Translations under genes and position numbers: made by a program
The notes under the pieces: generated by a model
What the model was told of the DNA's origin: nothing
Databases searched by the model: none
The model's input: only the letters and a program-made list of their open reading frames with translations
Source: DASSUW01 sp963759375
GTDB lineage: Bacteria; Actinomycetota; Thermoleophilia; Solirubrobacterales; Solirubrobacteraceae
Length of the DNA stretch: 64,000 bases
Assembly: GCA_963759375.1 (NCBI GenBank)
Contig: CAVWYY010000008.1
Coordinates: 62,001 to 126,000, forward strand
Reading direction: 5' to 3'
Shown here: positions 31,882 through 39,327 of the stretch, piece by piece
How the letters are laid out: every line of letters begins with the position of its first letter
Position numbering within the stretch: position 1 is the stretch's first letter

Positions 31882-32811
31882 TTACGTCGTCGATGCTGCG
31901 CGGGCGGGAGCGAAGAACTCGACGAGCAGCTGGTTGACCCGCTCGGCCTCGTCGTGGTGGACCCAGTGCGAGGCATCGGGCAAGCGCTCGACGCGGTCGA
32001 GGTTGGGCACGTCGTCGTGGTGAGGCTCGGCGAGCGTGGGGCCGAGGTAGCGGTCGCGTTCGCCCCAGATGACGAGGGTGGGCGCCGTGATGGGACGGAT
32101 CTCGCCTGACGAGTGTCGCACCGCGAACCGGTAGTAGTTGATCATCGCCGTCGCCGCCCCGGGCTGCGACCACGCTTCGATGTAGCGCTTGATCTCCTCG
32201 GGCGTGTACGGGGGCTGCGCGTCTCGCAGGAAGTCCTGGAAGAACTCCCAGTCGTCGGCCTGCACGTGGCGCTCCGGCAACTCCGGGAGCTGGAAGTAGA
32301 AGAAGTACCAGGACCGCCGCAGCTGGCTGGGGTGGCGCAGCCCCTCATTGAGCTTGCGCGGATGCGCCGCGTCGAGGATGGCCAGCCGGTCGACGACCTC
32401 GGGGTGGTTCATCGCGAGCGTCCAAGCGGCGGTGCCGCCCCAGTCGTGGCCCACCACCAGCGCGGACTCGGCCCCACGCTCGTGGATGAGACCGTGGACG
32501 TCGGCCGCCAGCTCGCCGGCGCCGTAGGCGCCAACGCCGTCCGGCTTGGAGGACAGGTTGTAGCCGCGCAGGTCGGGCGCGACGACGCGGAACCCGGCTG
32601 CCGCGAGCGGCGCGATCTGCCGCCGCCAGCCGTACCAGAACTCCGGGAAGCCGTGCAGCAGAACGATCAGCGGCCCGTCGCCGGCCTCGACGTAGTGCAG
32701 CCGCACGTCGCCGACATCGGCGTAGCCCTCCCGAAGCTCGGTCCGGCCGTCCGATACAAGTGTGGTCAACGCATCTGCCGAGGTCACGAGAATCTCCTCC
32801 TTGATGTCCAC
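31882..32811 (-). CDS. Epoxide hydrolase-type alpha/beta hydrolase
   Basis: 309 residues. HGFPEFWYGWRRQIAPLA (53-70) is the epoxide hydrolase/haloalkane dehalogenase oxyanion segment. The nucleophile is D123 in VVGHDWGGTAAW, cap-domain tyrosines occur in WYFFYFQLPELPE and MINYYRF, and the catalytic histidine is in DASHWVHHDEAERV. An aspartate nucleophile with cap tyrosines favours epoxide over ester hydrolysis. Likely detoxification or catabolism of epoxides. The start ATG at 32811 has AAGGA and similar purine sequence upstream. Stand-alone gene in the putative island. Confidence 0.9.
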   Translation of the reverse strand: MDIKEEILVTSADALTTLVSDGRTELREGYADVGDVRLHYVEAGDGPLIVLLHGFPEFWYGWRRQIAPLAAAGFRVVAPDLRGYNLSSKPDGVGAYGAGELAADVHGLIHERGAESALVVGHDWGGTAAWTLAMNHPEVVDRLAILDAAHPRKLNEGLRHPSQLRRSWYFFYFQLPELPERHVQADDWEFFQDFLRDAQPPYTPEEIKRYIEAWSQPGAATAMINYYRFAVRHSSGEIRPITAPTLVIWGERDRYLGPTLAEPHHDDVPNLDRVERLPDASHWVHHDEAERVNQLLVEFFAPARAASTT

Positions 32812-33285
32812 GGTTGGTCCTTACTGACGAGGGTGCGGACGCAGCAAGCTTCGTCCGCCCGGGCCCGCGGCGCGCCCGCGAACACCCCGGCAGAACCGCG
32901 GGTCGATGAGCGGAACACCCGGGTGGGAGCGCAACGCGCAGATCCCGCACTCGGCGTGGTGCGGCCTGTCCGGGCTCAGGCATGTCCGGCTGGCCATACC
33001 TAGGTGGCGGGGGTGCCGGACCGCATGACGCCAGCCAGCGTCATGGACCGACCTGGCGGGTGACGAGACCATCCCTGCCAATGACCGTCATCGTCACACC
33101 CCGCCGCCCCGCCGCCCCCGCTCGCGCCTACACCCTCCCCGCGGTGCGTGAGGTCCTGCCCGAGGTCCGCCCGGGCATGTTCGACTCGACCTGGTGATCA
33201 GCCGCGCGTTGCGCCGCAAGGTCGCCCGGCTCATCGACAACTGACCAAACGGCGGACAGCCCGTTCGCCACATAACGGAGGATCT
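32812..33285. other. Intergenic region with a possible decayed small gene
   Basis: 474 bases between the epoxide hydrolase start and the RTX-collagen gene. On the plus strand 33080-33197 reads MTVIVTPRRPAAPARAYTLP and on to PGMFDSTW and a stop. In the next frame the sequence LVISRALRRKVARLIDN continues to a stop at 33244, as if a small gene carried a frameshift near 33190. On the minus strand a cysteine-containing open frame (PDRPHHAECGICAL) is seen but is unconvincing. No RNA gene recognised. Confidence 0.3.
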
Positions 33286-34257
33286 ATGGAGTTTCAAGAC
33301 CGACTGTTCCCACGGCTGGGCAAGCCATCCATCGCATTCGTGGTGGTCGCCGCCCTTGCCTCGCTGATGCTCGCCTCGGCGGGCCCTGCGCAGGCGAAGC
33401 GGATGTCCGGCACCAAGGGGGCCGACAGGATCGTGGGCACCGCAAGGGCCGACGTGATCAAGGCCCGCGGCGGCAATGACCGCATCAAGGGCGGCGGTGG
33501 CAGCGATCGTCTCTCGGGCGGGGCCGGCAAGGATCGACTCGTCGGAGGGGCCGGCCGGGATCGACTCTCTGGAGGGCGTGGCGCCGACCGCTTGAACGCC
33601 GTTGACGGCCGCGCGGATCGTGTCGTCAAGGGCGGACCGGGCAAGGACATCTGTCGGGTCGACCCGGCCGACGAGTTCAAGGCGCGGGGCTGCGAGATCG
33701 TGAGGATCGTGACTCCCGGCGCGCACGGCGCTCCCGGCGCTCCGGGAGCTCACGGCGCTCCCGGCGCTCCCGGTGCTCCGACCGTTCCCGGCGCTCCCGG
33801 CGTTCCCGGCGTTCCCGGCGTTCCCGGCGGCCCGAAGGTCTGCGCCGCCCCGCCGGAGGACGCCGCGCTCGCGCGGGTTGCGCAAGACGACGACCCGCCG
33901 CCGACCTTCAGCAACGCGTTCTACGCGATCACCACCACCATCACCGCCTCGGCGGATGGGATGACCGGCGACGAGCTCCCGATCTCGATCGAGGACGTCT
34001 GCGACGTGCCCCAGTCGCTGGCGACCGAGGCGGCCCAGCTCGTTGAGGGCGACGGGGTCGCGCTCATCAGCGCCACGACCCAGGTGTTCGACGCCACAGG
34101 GCTGCAGCTGACCGGCGCCGCGGCCACGACCGCCTTGGCGGAGGCTGACACCGTTGTGCTCAAGGCTCGGCTCCTGCCTCCTGGCGGATGGCGGCTGGAC
34201 GAGGACGGTGCGCCGGTGCCCACGTTCTCAGTCAGCCGAGCCGACATCCCGGACTGA
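33286..34257 (+). CDS. Secreted RTX-like protein with collagen-like repeat
   Basis: 323 residues; GGAGG lies five bases before the ATG at 33286. Signal peptide to about residue 36 (AGPAQA-KR). Residues about 40-110 are RTX-like nonapeptide repeats (GGNDRIKGG, GGSDRLSGG, GAGRDRLSGG), then a CRVDPADEFKARGCE disulfide element. Residues about 144-182 are uninterrupted Gly-Xaa-Pro-type collagen-like triplets (GAPGAPGAHGAPGAP...VPGVPGVPGGP). The C-terminal ~140 residues form an uncharacterised extracellular domain. Likely surface or matrix protein. Its stop codon is followed one base later by the duplicated tRNA fragment, so it forms the right end of the putative island. Confidence 0.82.
   Translation: MEFQDRLFPRLGKPSIAFVVVAALASLMLASAGPAQAKRMSGTKGADRIVGTARADVIKARGGNDRIKGGGGSDRLSGGAGKDRLVGGAGRDRLSGGRGADRLNAVDGRADRVVKGGPGKDICRVDPADEFKARGCEIVRIVTPGAHGAPGAPGAHGAPGAPGAPTVPGAPGVPGVPGVPGGPKVCAAPPEDAALARVAQDDDPPPTFSNAFYAITTTITASADGMTGDELPISIEDVCDVPQSLATEAAQLVEGDGVALISATTQVFDATGLQLTGAAATTALAEADTVVLKARLLPPGGWRLDEDGAPVPTFSVSRADIPD
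33715..33833 (+). repeat. Tandem 9-base repeats coding collagen-like triplets
   Basis: About 13 units of CCCGGCGCT/GTT-type sequence encoding P-G-A, P-G-V and A-H-G triplets. Near-identical DNA units (GGCGTTCCC repeated in the second half) indicate recent slippage expansion, so repeat number may vary between strains. Confidence 0.75.
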
Positions 34258-34258
34258 C

Positions 34259-34340
34259 CCTGGTCCTGGATAACCGGGCCGAGAGTCCTCTTCGGCGCAT
34301 GACGCAAAGGCCCCGCGACAGCGGGGCTTTTGTCGTTCTG
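34259..34340 (+). repeat. Right direct repeat: degenerate tRNA-Leu 3' half plus terminator (putative attR)
   Basis: Begins CCTGGTCCTGGATAACCGGG and continues GAGTCCTCTTCGGCGCA, GGCCCCG...CGGGGCTTTTGTCGTT, matching 26812-26900 in order and orientation. The T-arm has lost several bases and one variable-arm base has changed, so no functional tRNA can form. It directly follows the stop of the RTX-collagen gene. Confidence 0.75.
34305..34331 (+). terminator. Duplicated terminator hairpin
   Basis: GCCCCG (34310-34315), loop CGACAG, CGGGGC (34322-34327), TTTT. Same stem as the tRNA-Leu terminator with a changed loop. It may now terminate the RTX-collagen transcript. Confidence 0.75.
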
Positions 34341-34453
34341 GGCGACATCGCCCGGCTCTTGAGGCGCGGTCCTCTACACTGAAACCCGTCATTAGCAGGG
34401 GATCAGCAGTCAAGAGCGTCGCTATCGCGGCGCTCGTTCTTTTTGCGCCCAGC

Positions 34454-34924
34454 GTGGCGCACGGCATGACAGACATCGGCGCCGTTCAGCCGCCGGTTCC
34501 CGTTCGCGTGTTCCCGATCGCCGGACCGCACGACCTCGGACGCAGCCCCACGAACGGCTTCGGCGGCGGGCGAGGGCACAGCGGGCAGGACATGTTCGCG
34601 GAGTGCGGGACGCCGGTCGTCGCCTCACAAGGCGGGAAGGTCCGCAAGGCCGGCTACCACCCCGTCGGCGGCAACTTCGTCGTCCTCACCGAGAAAATCA
34701 CCGGCCTCGACGCCGTCTATATGCACCTCGCGCACCGGCCGCGCCTCCACGCGCGCGAAGCGGTGGAGACCGACCAGCGGATCGGCTCCGTGGGCGACAC
34801 CGGCAACGCTTCCGGCTGCCACCTGCACTTCGAGCTGTGGACGGAGCCGGGCTGGTACGCCGGCGGCGAGCCGTTTGATCCGCTGCCGCGACTCCAGAGG
34901 TGGGACGCGCGGTCTAAGGGCTAG
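34454..34924 (+). CDS. M23-family metallopeptidase, possible lost signal-peptide start
   Basis: 156 residues from a GTG at 34454. LytM-type zinc peptidase: H42 and D46 in GHSGQDMF, H91 in VYMHLAH, and HLH at 123-125 in GCHLHFELW. Such enzymes cleave peptidoglycan cross-links. In frame upstream, 34409-34453 encodes VKSVAIAALVLFAPSVAHG, a good signal peptide, and AGGGGA lies before it. However, the codon where a start is expected (34409) is GTC and no ATG/GTG/TTG is in frame. Either a non-standard start is used or the start codon was lost, leaving an unexported protein. A TACACT -10-like element lies at 34375. Confidence 0.72.
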   Translation: MAHGMTDIGAVQPPVPVRVFPIAGPHDLGRSPTNGFGGGRGHSGQDMFAECGTPVVASQGGKVRKAGYHPVGGNFVVLTEKITGLDAVYMHLAHRPRLHAREAVETDQRIGSVGDTGNASGCHLHFELWTEPGWYAGGEPFDPLPRLQRWDARSKG

Positions 34925-34927
34925 TGG

Positions 34928-35782
34928 CTACGCCCCGACCGGTGAGAAATCCGCCGGGCTCCCCTCGCCGGCCATGGAGTTTCGCGCCACGAACTCCGCC
35001 ATCGCTCGGGCGACGGGCTCGGGACGTTGGATCTGCAGGAGATGGCCAACCCCGTCGATCGTGCACTCCTCGACGTGCGGGAGCGAGGAGCGGAGGAACT
35101 CGGCGATCTCCACCCAGAGCGCCTGTGTCTCCGCGCCGACCACGGACAGGACCGGCTTGCGAATGGCGGCCGCCTGCTCAGGCCCGAACGTCCACTCCGT
35201 GACCGCGGGCAGCTCGACACCGAAGAAGGTGTCGGCGTCCTTGATCGACTGCGCAACCACGCCCGGGATCCGCTCCTCGAGCAACGCTCGACACGCTTCC
35301 CGATCGAGGCCGCTCGCGGCGCTCACGAACATGGCAACCGCGCCCGCATGGTCGCCGTTCGCGTATGCCTCGAACACCGGGGCGGCGGCGTGCAGGAACG
35401 CACCGCCGAGAGGCAACGACACCAGCGTCGGCTCGAGCAGAGCGAGCGTGTGCACCTTCTCGGGGTGGTCGAGGGCCATCTGGGCTGCGATCGACGCGCC
35501 GGTGGAATGGCCCGCGATGTGAGCGCGCCGCACACCGAGGTGCTCGAGCAACGCCGCCGCGTCGGCGGCGTGGTCTGCGATGCTCACCGGCGGTGGCGTG
35601 TGCGTGCTGCCAACCCAACCCCGCTTGTGGTACCGGATCAGCTGGTGCCTGTCGGCCAGGACCGGCTCGGGGAGGAGCGGCAGGAAGCAGTCGGCGATGA
35701 GCATGTCGATCAGCAGCACGGGCTCACCCGCACCGTGCACCTCGTATTCCAGCTCTACCCCATTGACCGTTACTTGGTCCAT
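34928..35782 (-). CDS. Alpha/beta hydrolase
   Basis: 284 residues; GGAGGAG lies three bases before the ATG at 35782. N-terminus MDQVTVNGVELEYEVHGAGE, nucleophile elbow IAGHSTGASIA (serine about 93), LLEPTLVSLPLG after it, acid near VVGAETQALW, and histidine in TIDGVGHLLQIQRPE. Typical serine hydrolase of the ester/peroxidase-like branch. Its 3' end converges with the M23 peptidase three bases away. Upstream it diverges from the TPR protein at 35873 with 90 bases between. Substrate unknown. Confidence 0.86.
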   Translation of the reverse strand: MDQVTVNGVELEYEVHGAGEPVLLIDMLIADCFLPLLPEPVLADRHQLIRYHKRGWVGSTHTPPPVSIADHAADAAALLEHLGVRRAHIAGHSTGASIAAQMALDHPEKVHTLALLEPTLVSLPLGGAFLHAAAPVFEAYANGDHAGAVAMFVSAASGLDREACRALLEERIPGVVAQSIKDADTFFGVELPAVTEWTFGPEQAAAIRKPVLSVVGAETQALWVEIAEFLRSSLPHVEECTIDGVGHLLQIQRPEPVARAMAEFVARNSMAGEGSPADFSPVGA

Positions 35783-35872
35783 GACTCCTCCTGGCTTGGA
35801 TTGGTGGTCCTCAACCCACATGCGTGAGCAACTTGGACACGGCTGTAACCGCCGCGGGCACGGTGGCGTGCG

Positions 35873-37852
35873 ATGAGCGTTCAGCGGGCGCGAGAGGCGG
35901 CAGCGCGGGGAGGTTGGGACGAGGCCTACGACCTGCTGATGGAGGCCGACGCCACCGGCCTTGCCGATCCCGGCGATCTGCAGCTGCTCGGCGAGGTCGC
36001 GTACCCGGCCGGCCATCTCGACGTGACGATCGAGGCGTGGGAGCGCGCCTACGCGCTGTCTGCACACGCCGGCGATGCCGTCGCGGCGGCACGCGCAGCG
36101 GTTCGCGTCGCGATGCACCTCCTGCTGGACACCGCGCTCATGGCGCCGGTGCGCGGGTGGCTCGGCCGAGCAGACCAGCTTCTCCAGGGTCATGAGGAGA
36201 CGGCCGCGTACGCGTGGCTCGCGGCCGTCCGCGCATACGAGCGGATGCTGACTGGCAACCTCGACAGCGCTCGGCAGTGGTCCGAGCGCGCGATCGCGGT
36301 GGGGTCCACGTGCGACGCTGCGGCGTGCGCCGTCGGACGAGTTGCGGCAGCACGGCTCCGCATCCTCGACGGCGATGTTGAGGAGGGCCTGGCGCTGCTC
36401 GACGAGGTTGGCGTGGCGGCCGTCTCCGGAGATCTCGATCCGCTCTCGACCGGGCTGGTCTACTGCGAGCTCGTCTGCGCCCTGCAGGGAGTCGCGCAGT
36501 ACGACGTCGCCGAGGAGTGGACCGAGGCGATGGAGCGGTGGTGCCAGACGAATGCCATCGGGAGCCTCCGTGGGCGCTGCCGCGTGCACCGGGCGGAGAT
36601 CCTGAGGTTGCGCGGAGCGTGCGACGAGGCGGAGCGAGAGGCGCTGACGGCGTGCGAGGAGCTGAGCCCGTACCTGCGACGGGAGATGGGATGGCCGCTG
36701 AACGAACTCGGACGGATCCGCCTGCGCAAGGGGGACATCGAGGGCGCCGAGGAGGCTTTCCTGGCTGCACATCGCGTTGGATGGGAGCCCCAGCCGGGTC
36801 TCGCGCTGGTGCGCCTGGCGCAAGGAGACGCCGCGGCGGCGGCCACCTCCATTCGCGACGCGTTGGATCGTCCCTCGCGGGTCCCCTCGAAGGAGCTGCC
36901 ACCCAACACCGACCTGCAGCGGGCGCCAGCGCTCGAGGCGCAGGTCGAGATCGAGATCGCGGCCGGCGACCTCGACCGAGCCCGTGCCGCGGCCGACGAG
37001 CTGGACCGGGTGGCCGCCCGATTCCAGAGCAAGGCGCTGGTCGCCGGCGCGACCCTGGCTCGCGGAAGGCTGCGGCTCGCGGAGGGCAACGCGCCGGCGG
37101 CGGAACGGTGTTGCTCTCAGGCCGCACGACTCTGGAACCAGATCGGAGCGCCCTATGAGGCGGCGCTCGCGCGAATGGTTCTCGCGGAGGCACTCCGGGC
37201 CGGTGGCAGCGAGGACCAGGCCGTCCTCGAGCTACAGGCGGCCAGGACGACCCTTGACCGGATCGAAGTCGCCATGGCCGCCACCAACGTCTTTCGTCGC
37301 GAGGGCGACTACTGGTCGGTCGTATTCGAGAGCCGCACGGTGCGCGTCCGCGATCTCAAGGGCATGCGGTATCTCGCACAGCTCCTGGGCAACCCTGGTC
37401 GCGAGTTCCACGTACTGGACCTGGTCGCTGCGGAAACGGGACAGCAGACGGGACTCGGCGACGCGGGAGAGATGCTCGACGAGGGGGCCAAGACCGCCTA
37501 CCGCCGCCGCCTCGTCGAGATCGAAGATGACATCGAGCAGGCGCGCACCCTGGGCGACACGAGCCGCGAGATGCAAGCCGACGCCGAGCGTGAGTTCCTG
37601 ATGCGCGAGCTCGCGCGCGCCGTCGGTCTGGGTGGTCGCGATCGCCGCGCCGCATCTGCGTCCGAGCGCGCTCGATCCGGTGTCACCCGCGCGGTGCGGC
37701 AGGCGATAGTGCGGATCGGCGAACACCACCGCGAGCTCGGTGAGCACCTCGACCACGCCGTTCGCACCGGGACGTACTGCGCGTATGTGCCGGATCCCGC
37801 CGCCCCCGCTGCGTGGACCTCAACGACGCCGCCGGGCATGCGCACGGCGTAG
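35873..37852 (+). CDS. TPR-repeat regulatory protein with C-terminal winged-helix-like domain
   Basis: 659 residues. Residues 1-460 consist of tetratricopeptide-like helical pairs (AREAAARGGWDEAYDLL, LDSARQWSERAIAVG, AEEAFLAAH, LDRARAAADELDRV). Residues about 475-540 contain FRREGDYWSVVFESRTVRVR, DLKGMRYLAQLLGNPGREFH, VLDLVAAE, a conserved segment found at the C-terminus of many actinobacterial LuxR/adenylate-cyclase-type ATPases, resembling a winged helix. No ATPase or cyclase domain is present, so this looks like the effector half alone. Its last 33 bases overlap the convergent membrane protein gene. Confidence 0.72.
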   Translation: MSVQRAREAAARGGWDEAYDLLMEADATGLADPGDLQLLGEVAYPAGHLDVTIEAWERAYALSAHAGDAVAAARAAVRVAMHLLLDTALMAPVRGWLGRADQLLQGHEETAAYAWLAAVRAYERMLTGNLDSARQWSERAIAVGSTCDAAACAVGRVAAARLRILDGDVEEGLALLDEVGVAAVSGDLDPLSTGLVYCELVCALQGVAQYDVAEEWTEAMERWCQTNAIGSLRGRCRVHRAEILRLRGACDEAEREALTACEELSPYLRREMGWPLNELGRIRLRKGDIEGAEEAFLAAHRVGWEPQPGLALVRLAQGDAAAAATSIRDALDRPSRVPSKELPPNTDLQRAPALEAQVEIEIAAGDLDRARAAADELDRVAARFQSKALVAGATLARGRLRLAEGNAPAAERCCSQAARLWNQIGAPYEAALARMVLAEALRAGGSEDQAVLELQAARTTLDRIEVAMAATNVFRREGDYWSVVFESRTVRVRDLKGMRYLAQLLGNPGREFHVLDLVAAETGQQTGLGDAGEMLDEGAKTAYRRRLVEIEDDIEQARTLGDTSREMQADAEREFLMRELARAVGLGGRDRRAASASERARSGVTRAVRQAIVRIGEHHRELGEHLDHAVRTGTYCAYVPDPAAPAAWTSTTPPGMRTA

Positions 37853-38842
37853 CGCCCAGTCGCTCCTGGACCAGAGCCGGTCGGCACCCGCCCACGCCGC
37901 GAAGCACAGGCCGCCGACCGTGCCCGTCACGGTCATCAACACCCCGGCCGCCGCTGCCGCCGCAACGCCGTCGCTGCCCAGGATGAGCACCGCGGCCGCG
38001 GCGCCGACGCTGGGACCGACCGGGAGTTGACCCAGAGTCACGACCGCGATCAGCACGGCGATTGAGTCGAAGAACGAGGCGTCCACGCCGACGGCGTGAA
38101 GCAAGAGCCAGTTGCGGAAGATCTGCGCGAAAACCGCCAGCAGGACGAAGCCGAACACGAGGCTGCCGCCGCGGCGGCTGCGGAGCACCGCCAGACCCCG
38201 CCACAACTCGCGGCCCTTGCGAAGAGCGAGGTGCCGCAGGCCGGCGCTCGCCAGGGCGATCAACGGCAGACCGATGAGCGGGAGCCACCACGGGAGGCCG
38301 AGCGGAGCGATAAGCGTGAAGGACGCCAGCACGGCCAGCGCCGCCTCGATGGAGAGGATCGGAACCTCCGCGGCGATCAGCGTGGGCACCTGCGGGCTGA
38401 CCTCCGGGGACGAGTGACGCAGCGCCGCGATGCGCGCGGCCACCCCCAGCTGCCCATTGATCACGCTGCCCAGCACCTGCATGCTCGACGCGCGATAGAG
38501 GACCCGCCGCGCGACGGTTCCGCCGGCCGCCTGGATCGTCAGGTGCCACGCCTCGCTACGTGAGACGAGCGCGCCGATCTGCAGCACCACCGTCGCCGCG
38601 AGCACCCACGCCTCGACGGACGAGAGAGCGTCGACGAACTCCTGCCGTCGCCCGGAGAGCAACCAGACGAGCACCGCGGCCGTGGCCACGGAGCCCACGA
38701 CGGTGATCGGCCCGCGCCGCCGCCGCCCGAAGCGGCGTAGGCGGCCGACCAGCTCACCGAGCCAAGCGCCGCTCGGGACGCGTTCCGACGCGTCGGCCGC
38801 CTCGCTACGCCCATCTCCGATCGGCGCATCCGCGCGACTCAT
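37820..38842 (-). CDS. Lysylphosphatidylglycerol synthase-like integral membrane protein
   Basis: About 340 residues with seven to nine hydrophobic helices (ITVVGSVATAAVLVWLLSG, VLAATVVLQIGALVSRSEAW, LGSVINGQLGVAARIAALR, PTLIAAEVPILSIEAALAVL). The pattern matches the flippase-like LPG_synthase_TM/AglD family. There is no cytosolic aminoacyltransferase domain. These proteins move or modify lipid-linked compounds. ATG at 38842 is chosen since TGTAGCGTC-like promoter sequence lies just before it; a GTG at 38926 is in frame but its extension looks non-coding. It overlaps the TPR gene convergently. Confidence 0.78.
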   Translation of the reverse strand: MSRADAPIGDGRSEAADASERVPSGAWLGELVGRLRRFGRRRRGPITVVGSVATAAVLVWLLSGRRQEFVDALSSVEAWVLAATVVLQIGALVSRSEAWHLTIQAAGGTVARRVLYRASSMQVLGSVINGQLGVAARIAALRHSSPEVSPQVPTLIAAEVPILSIEAALAVLASFTLIAPLGLPWWLPLIGLPLIALASAGLRHLALRKGRELWRGLAVLRSRRGGSLVFGFVLLAVFAQIFRNWLLLHAVGVDASFFDSIAVLIAVVTLGQLPVGPSVGAAAAVLILGSDGVAAAAAAGVLMTVTGTVGGLCFAAWAGADRLWSRSDWALRRAHARRRR

Positions 38843-38881
38843 CGAAATGACGCTACAGCGCGGCGTGTCACACGCGCGTGT

Positions 38882-39019
38882 CAGCGGCCGCTCGTCGCCG
38901 GGCTCGAGCGCCATGCCGACGATCACGGCTACGAACTGCCCGGCGACCCGCGCAAGCTCATGGTCGCCCTTTACGCCATGCAGCTCGGGCTGTCGCTCGA
39001 GCGCCTGGTCCTGCCCGAG
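38882..39019 (+). pseudogene. TetR-family C-terminal fragment
   Basis: Frame encoding LVAGLERHADDHGYELPGDP followed by RKLMVALYAMQLGLSLERLVLPE. This is the last two helices of a TetR/AcrR ligand-binding domain. No HTH domain lies upstream; the adjacent bases are promoter sequence of the divergent membrane protein. Downstream the frame runs on into unrelated sequence. A gene remnant is the simplest reading. Confidence 0.45.
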
Positions 39020-39060
39020 CCACGAGCGCCGGCAGGCCGGGAGCCACGTACCTGCTGTGC

Positions 39061-39249
39061 TTACTTCGCGCCCGGCTTGCTCGCGGCCTTGCGGCTGCGG
39101 CGGCGTCGCTCGCGCGTGGCGGACGCCTGCGCGGCGTTCGCCACGCGTTCCTCGGCGCTGTCGACGTTCTGCCGCACACGCTCGATGTCGCTGCTCTTTG
39201 CCGACCCGTGCGCCAGAGTGGTCGGCGGTCGATCCTTGTGGTCGGGCAT
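39061..39249 (-). CDS. Small basic hypothetical protein (62 aa)
   Basis: Starts MPDHKDRPPTTLAHGSAKSS, then a helix DIERVRQNVDSAEERVANAAQ, then a very basic tail RERRRRSRKAASKPGAK. GAGGAG lies eight bases before the ATG at 39249. The layout (helix plus lysine/arginine tail) suggests a nucleic-acid-associated protein, but no family is recognised. Confidence 0.55.
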   Translation of the reverse strand: MPDHKDRPPTTLAHGSAKSSDIERVRQNVDSAEERVANAAQASATRERRRRSRKAASKPGAK

Positions 39250-39327
39250 CCCGTCCGCTCCTCGGTGGTGGAGCGCCATCGCGACGCTCTCCGTCCGTAT
39301 AGCAGGGTCACGCCGTAGGCTCTGCGC

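Noticed and set aside
33715..33833. Regular short repeats that could be taken for a CRISPR array
   Set aside because: Units are 9 bases, contiguous and in frame, encoding collagen-like triplets; there are no spacers and no cas genes.
34259..34299. A second tRNA-Leu gene
   Set aside because: The T-arm is shortened and no 5' half, D-arm or anticodon is present, so it cannot fold as a tRNA.
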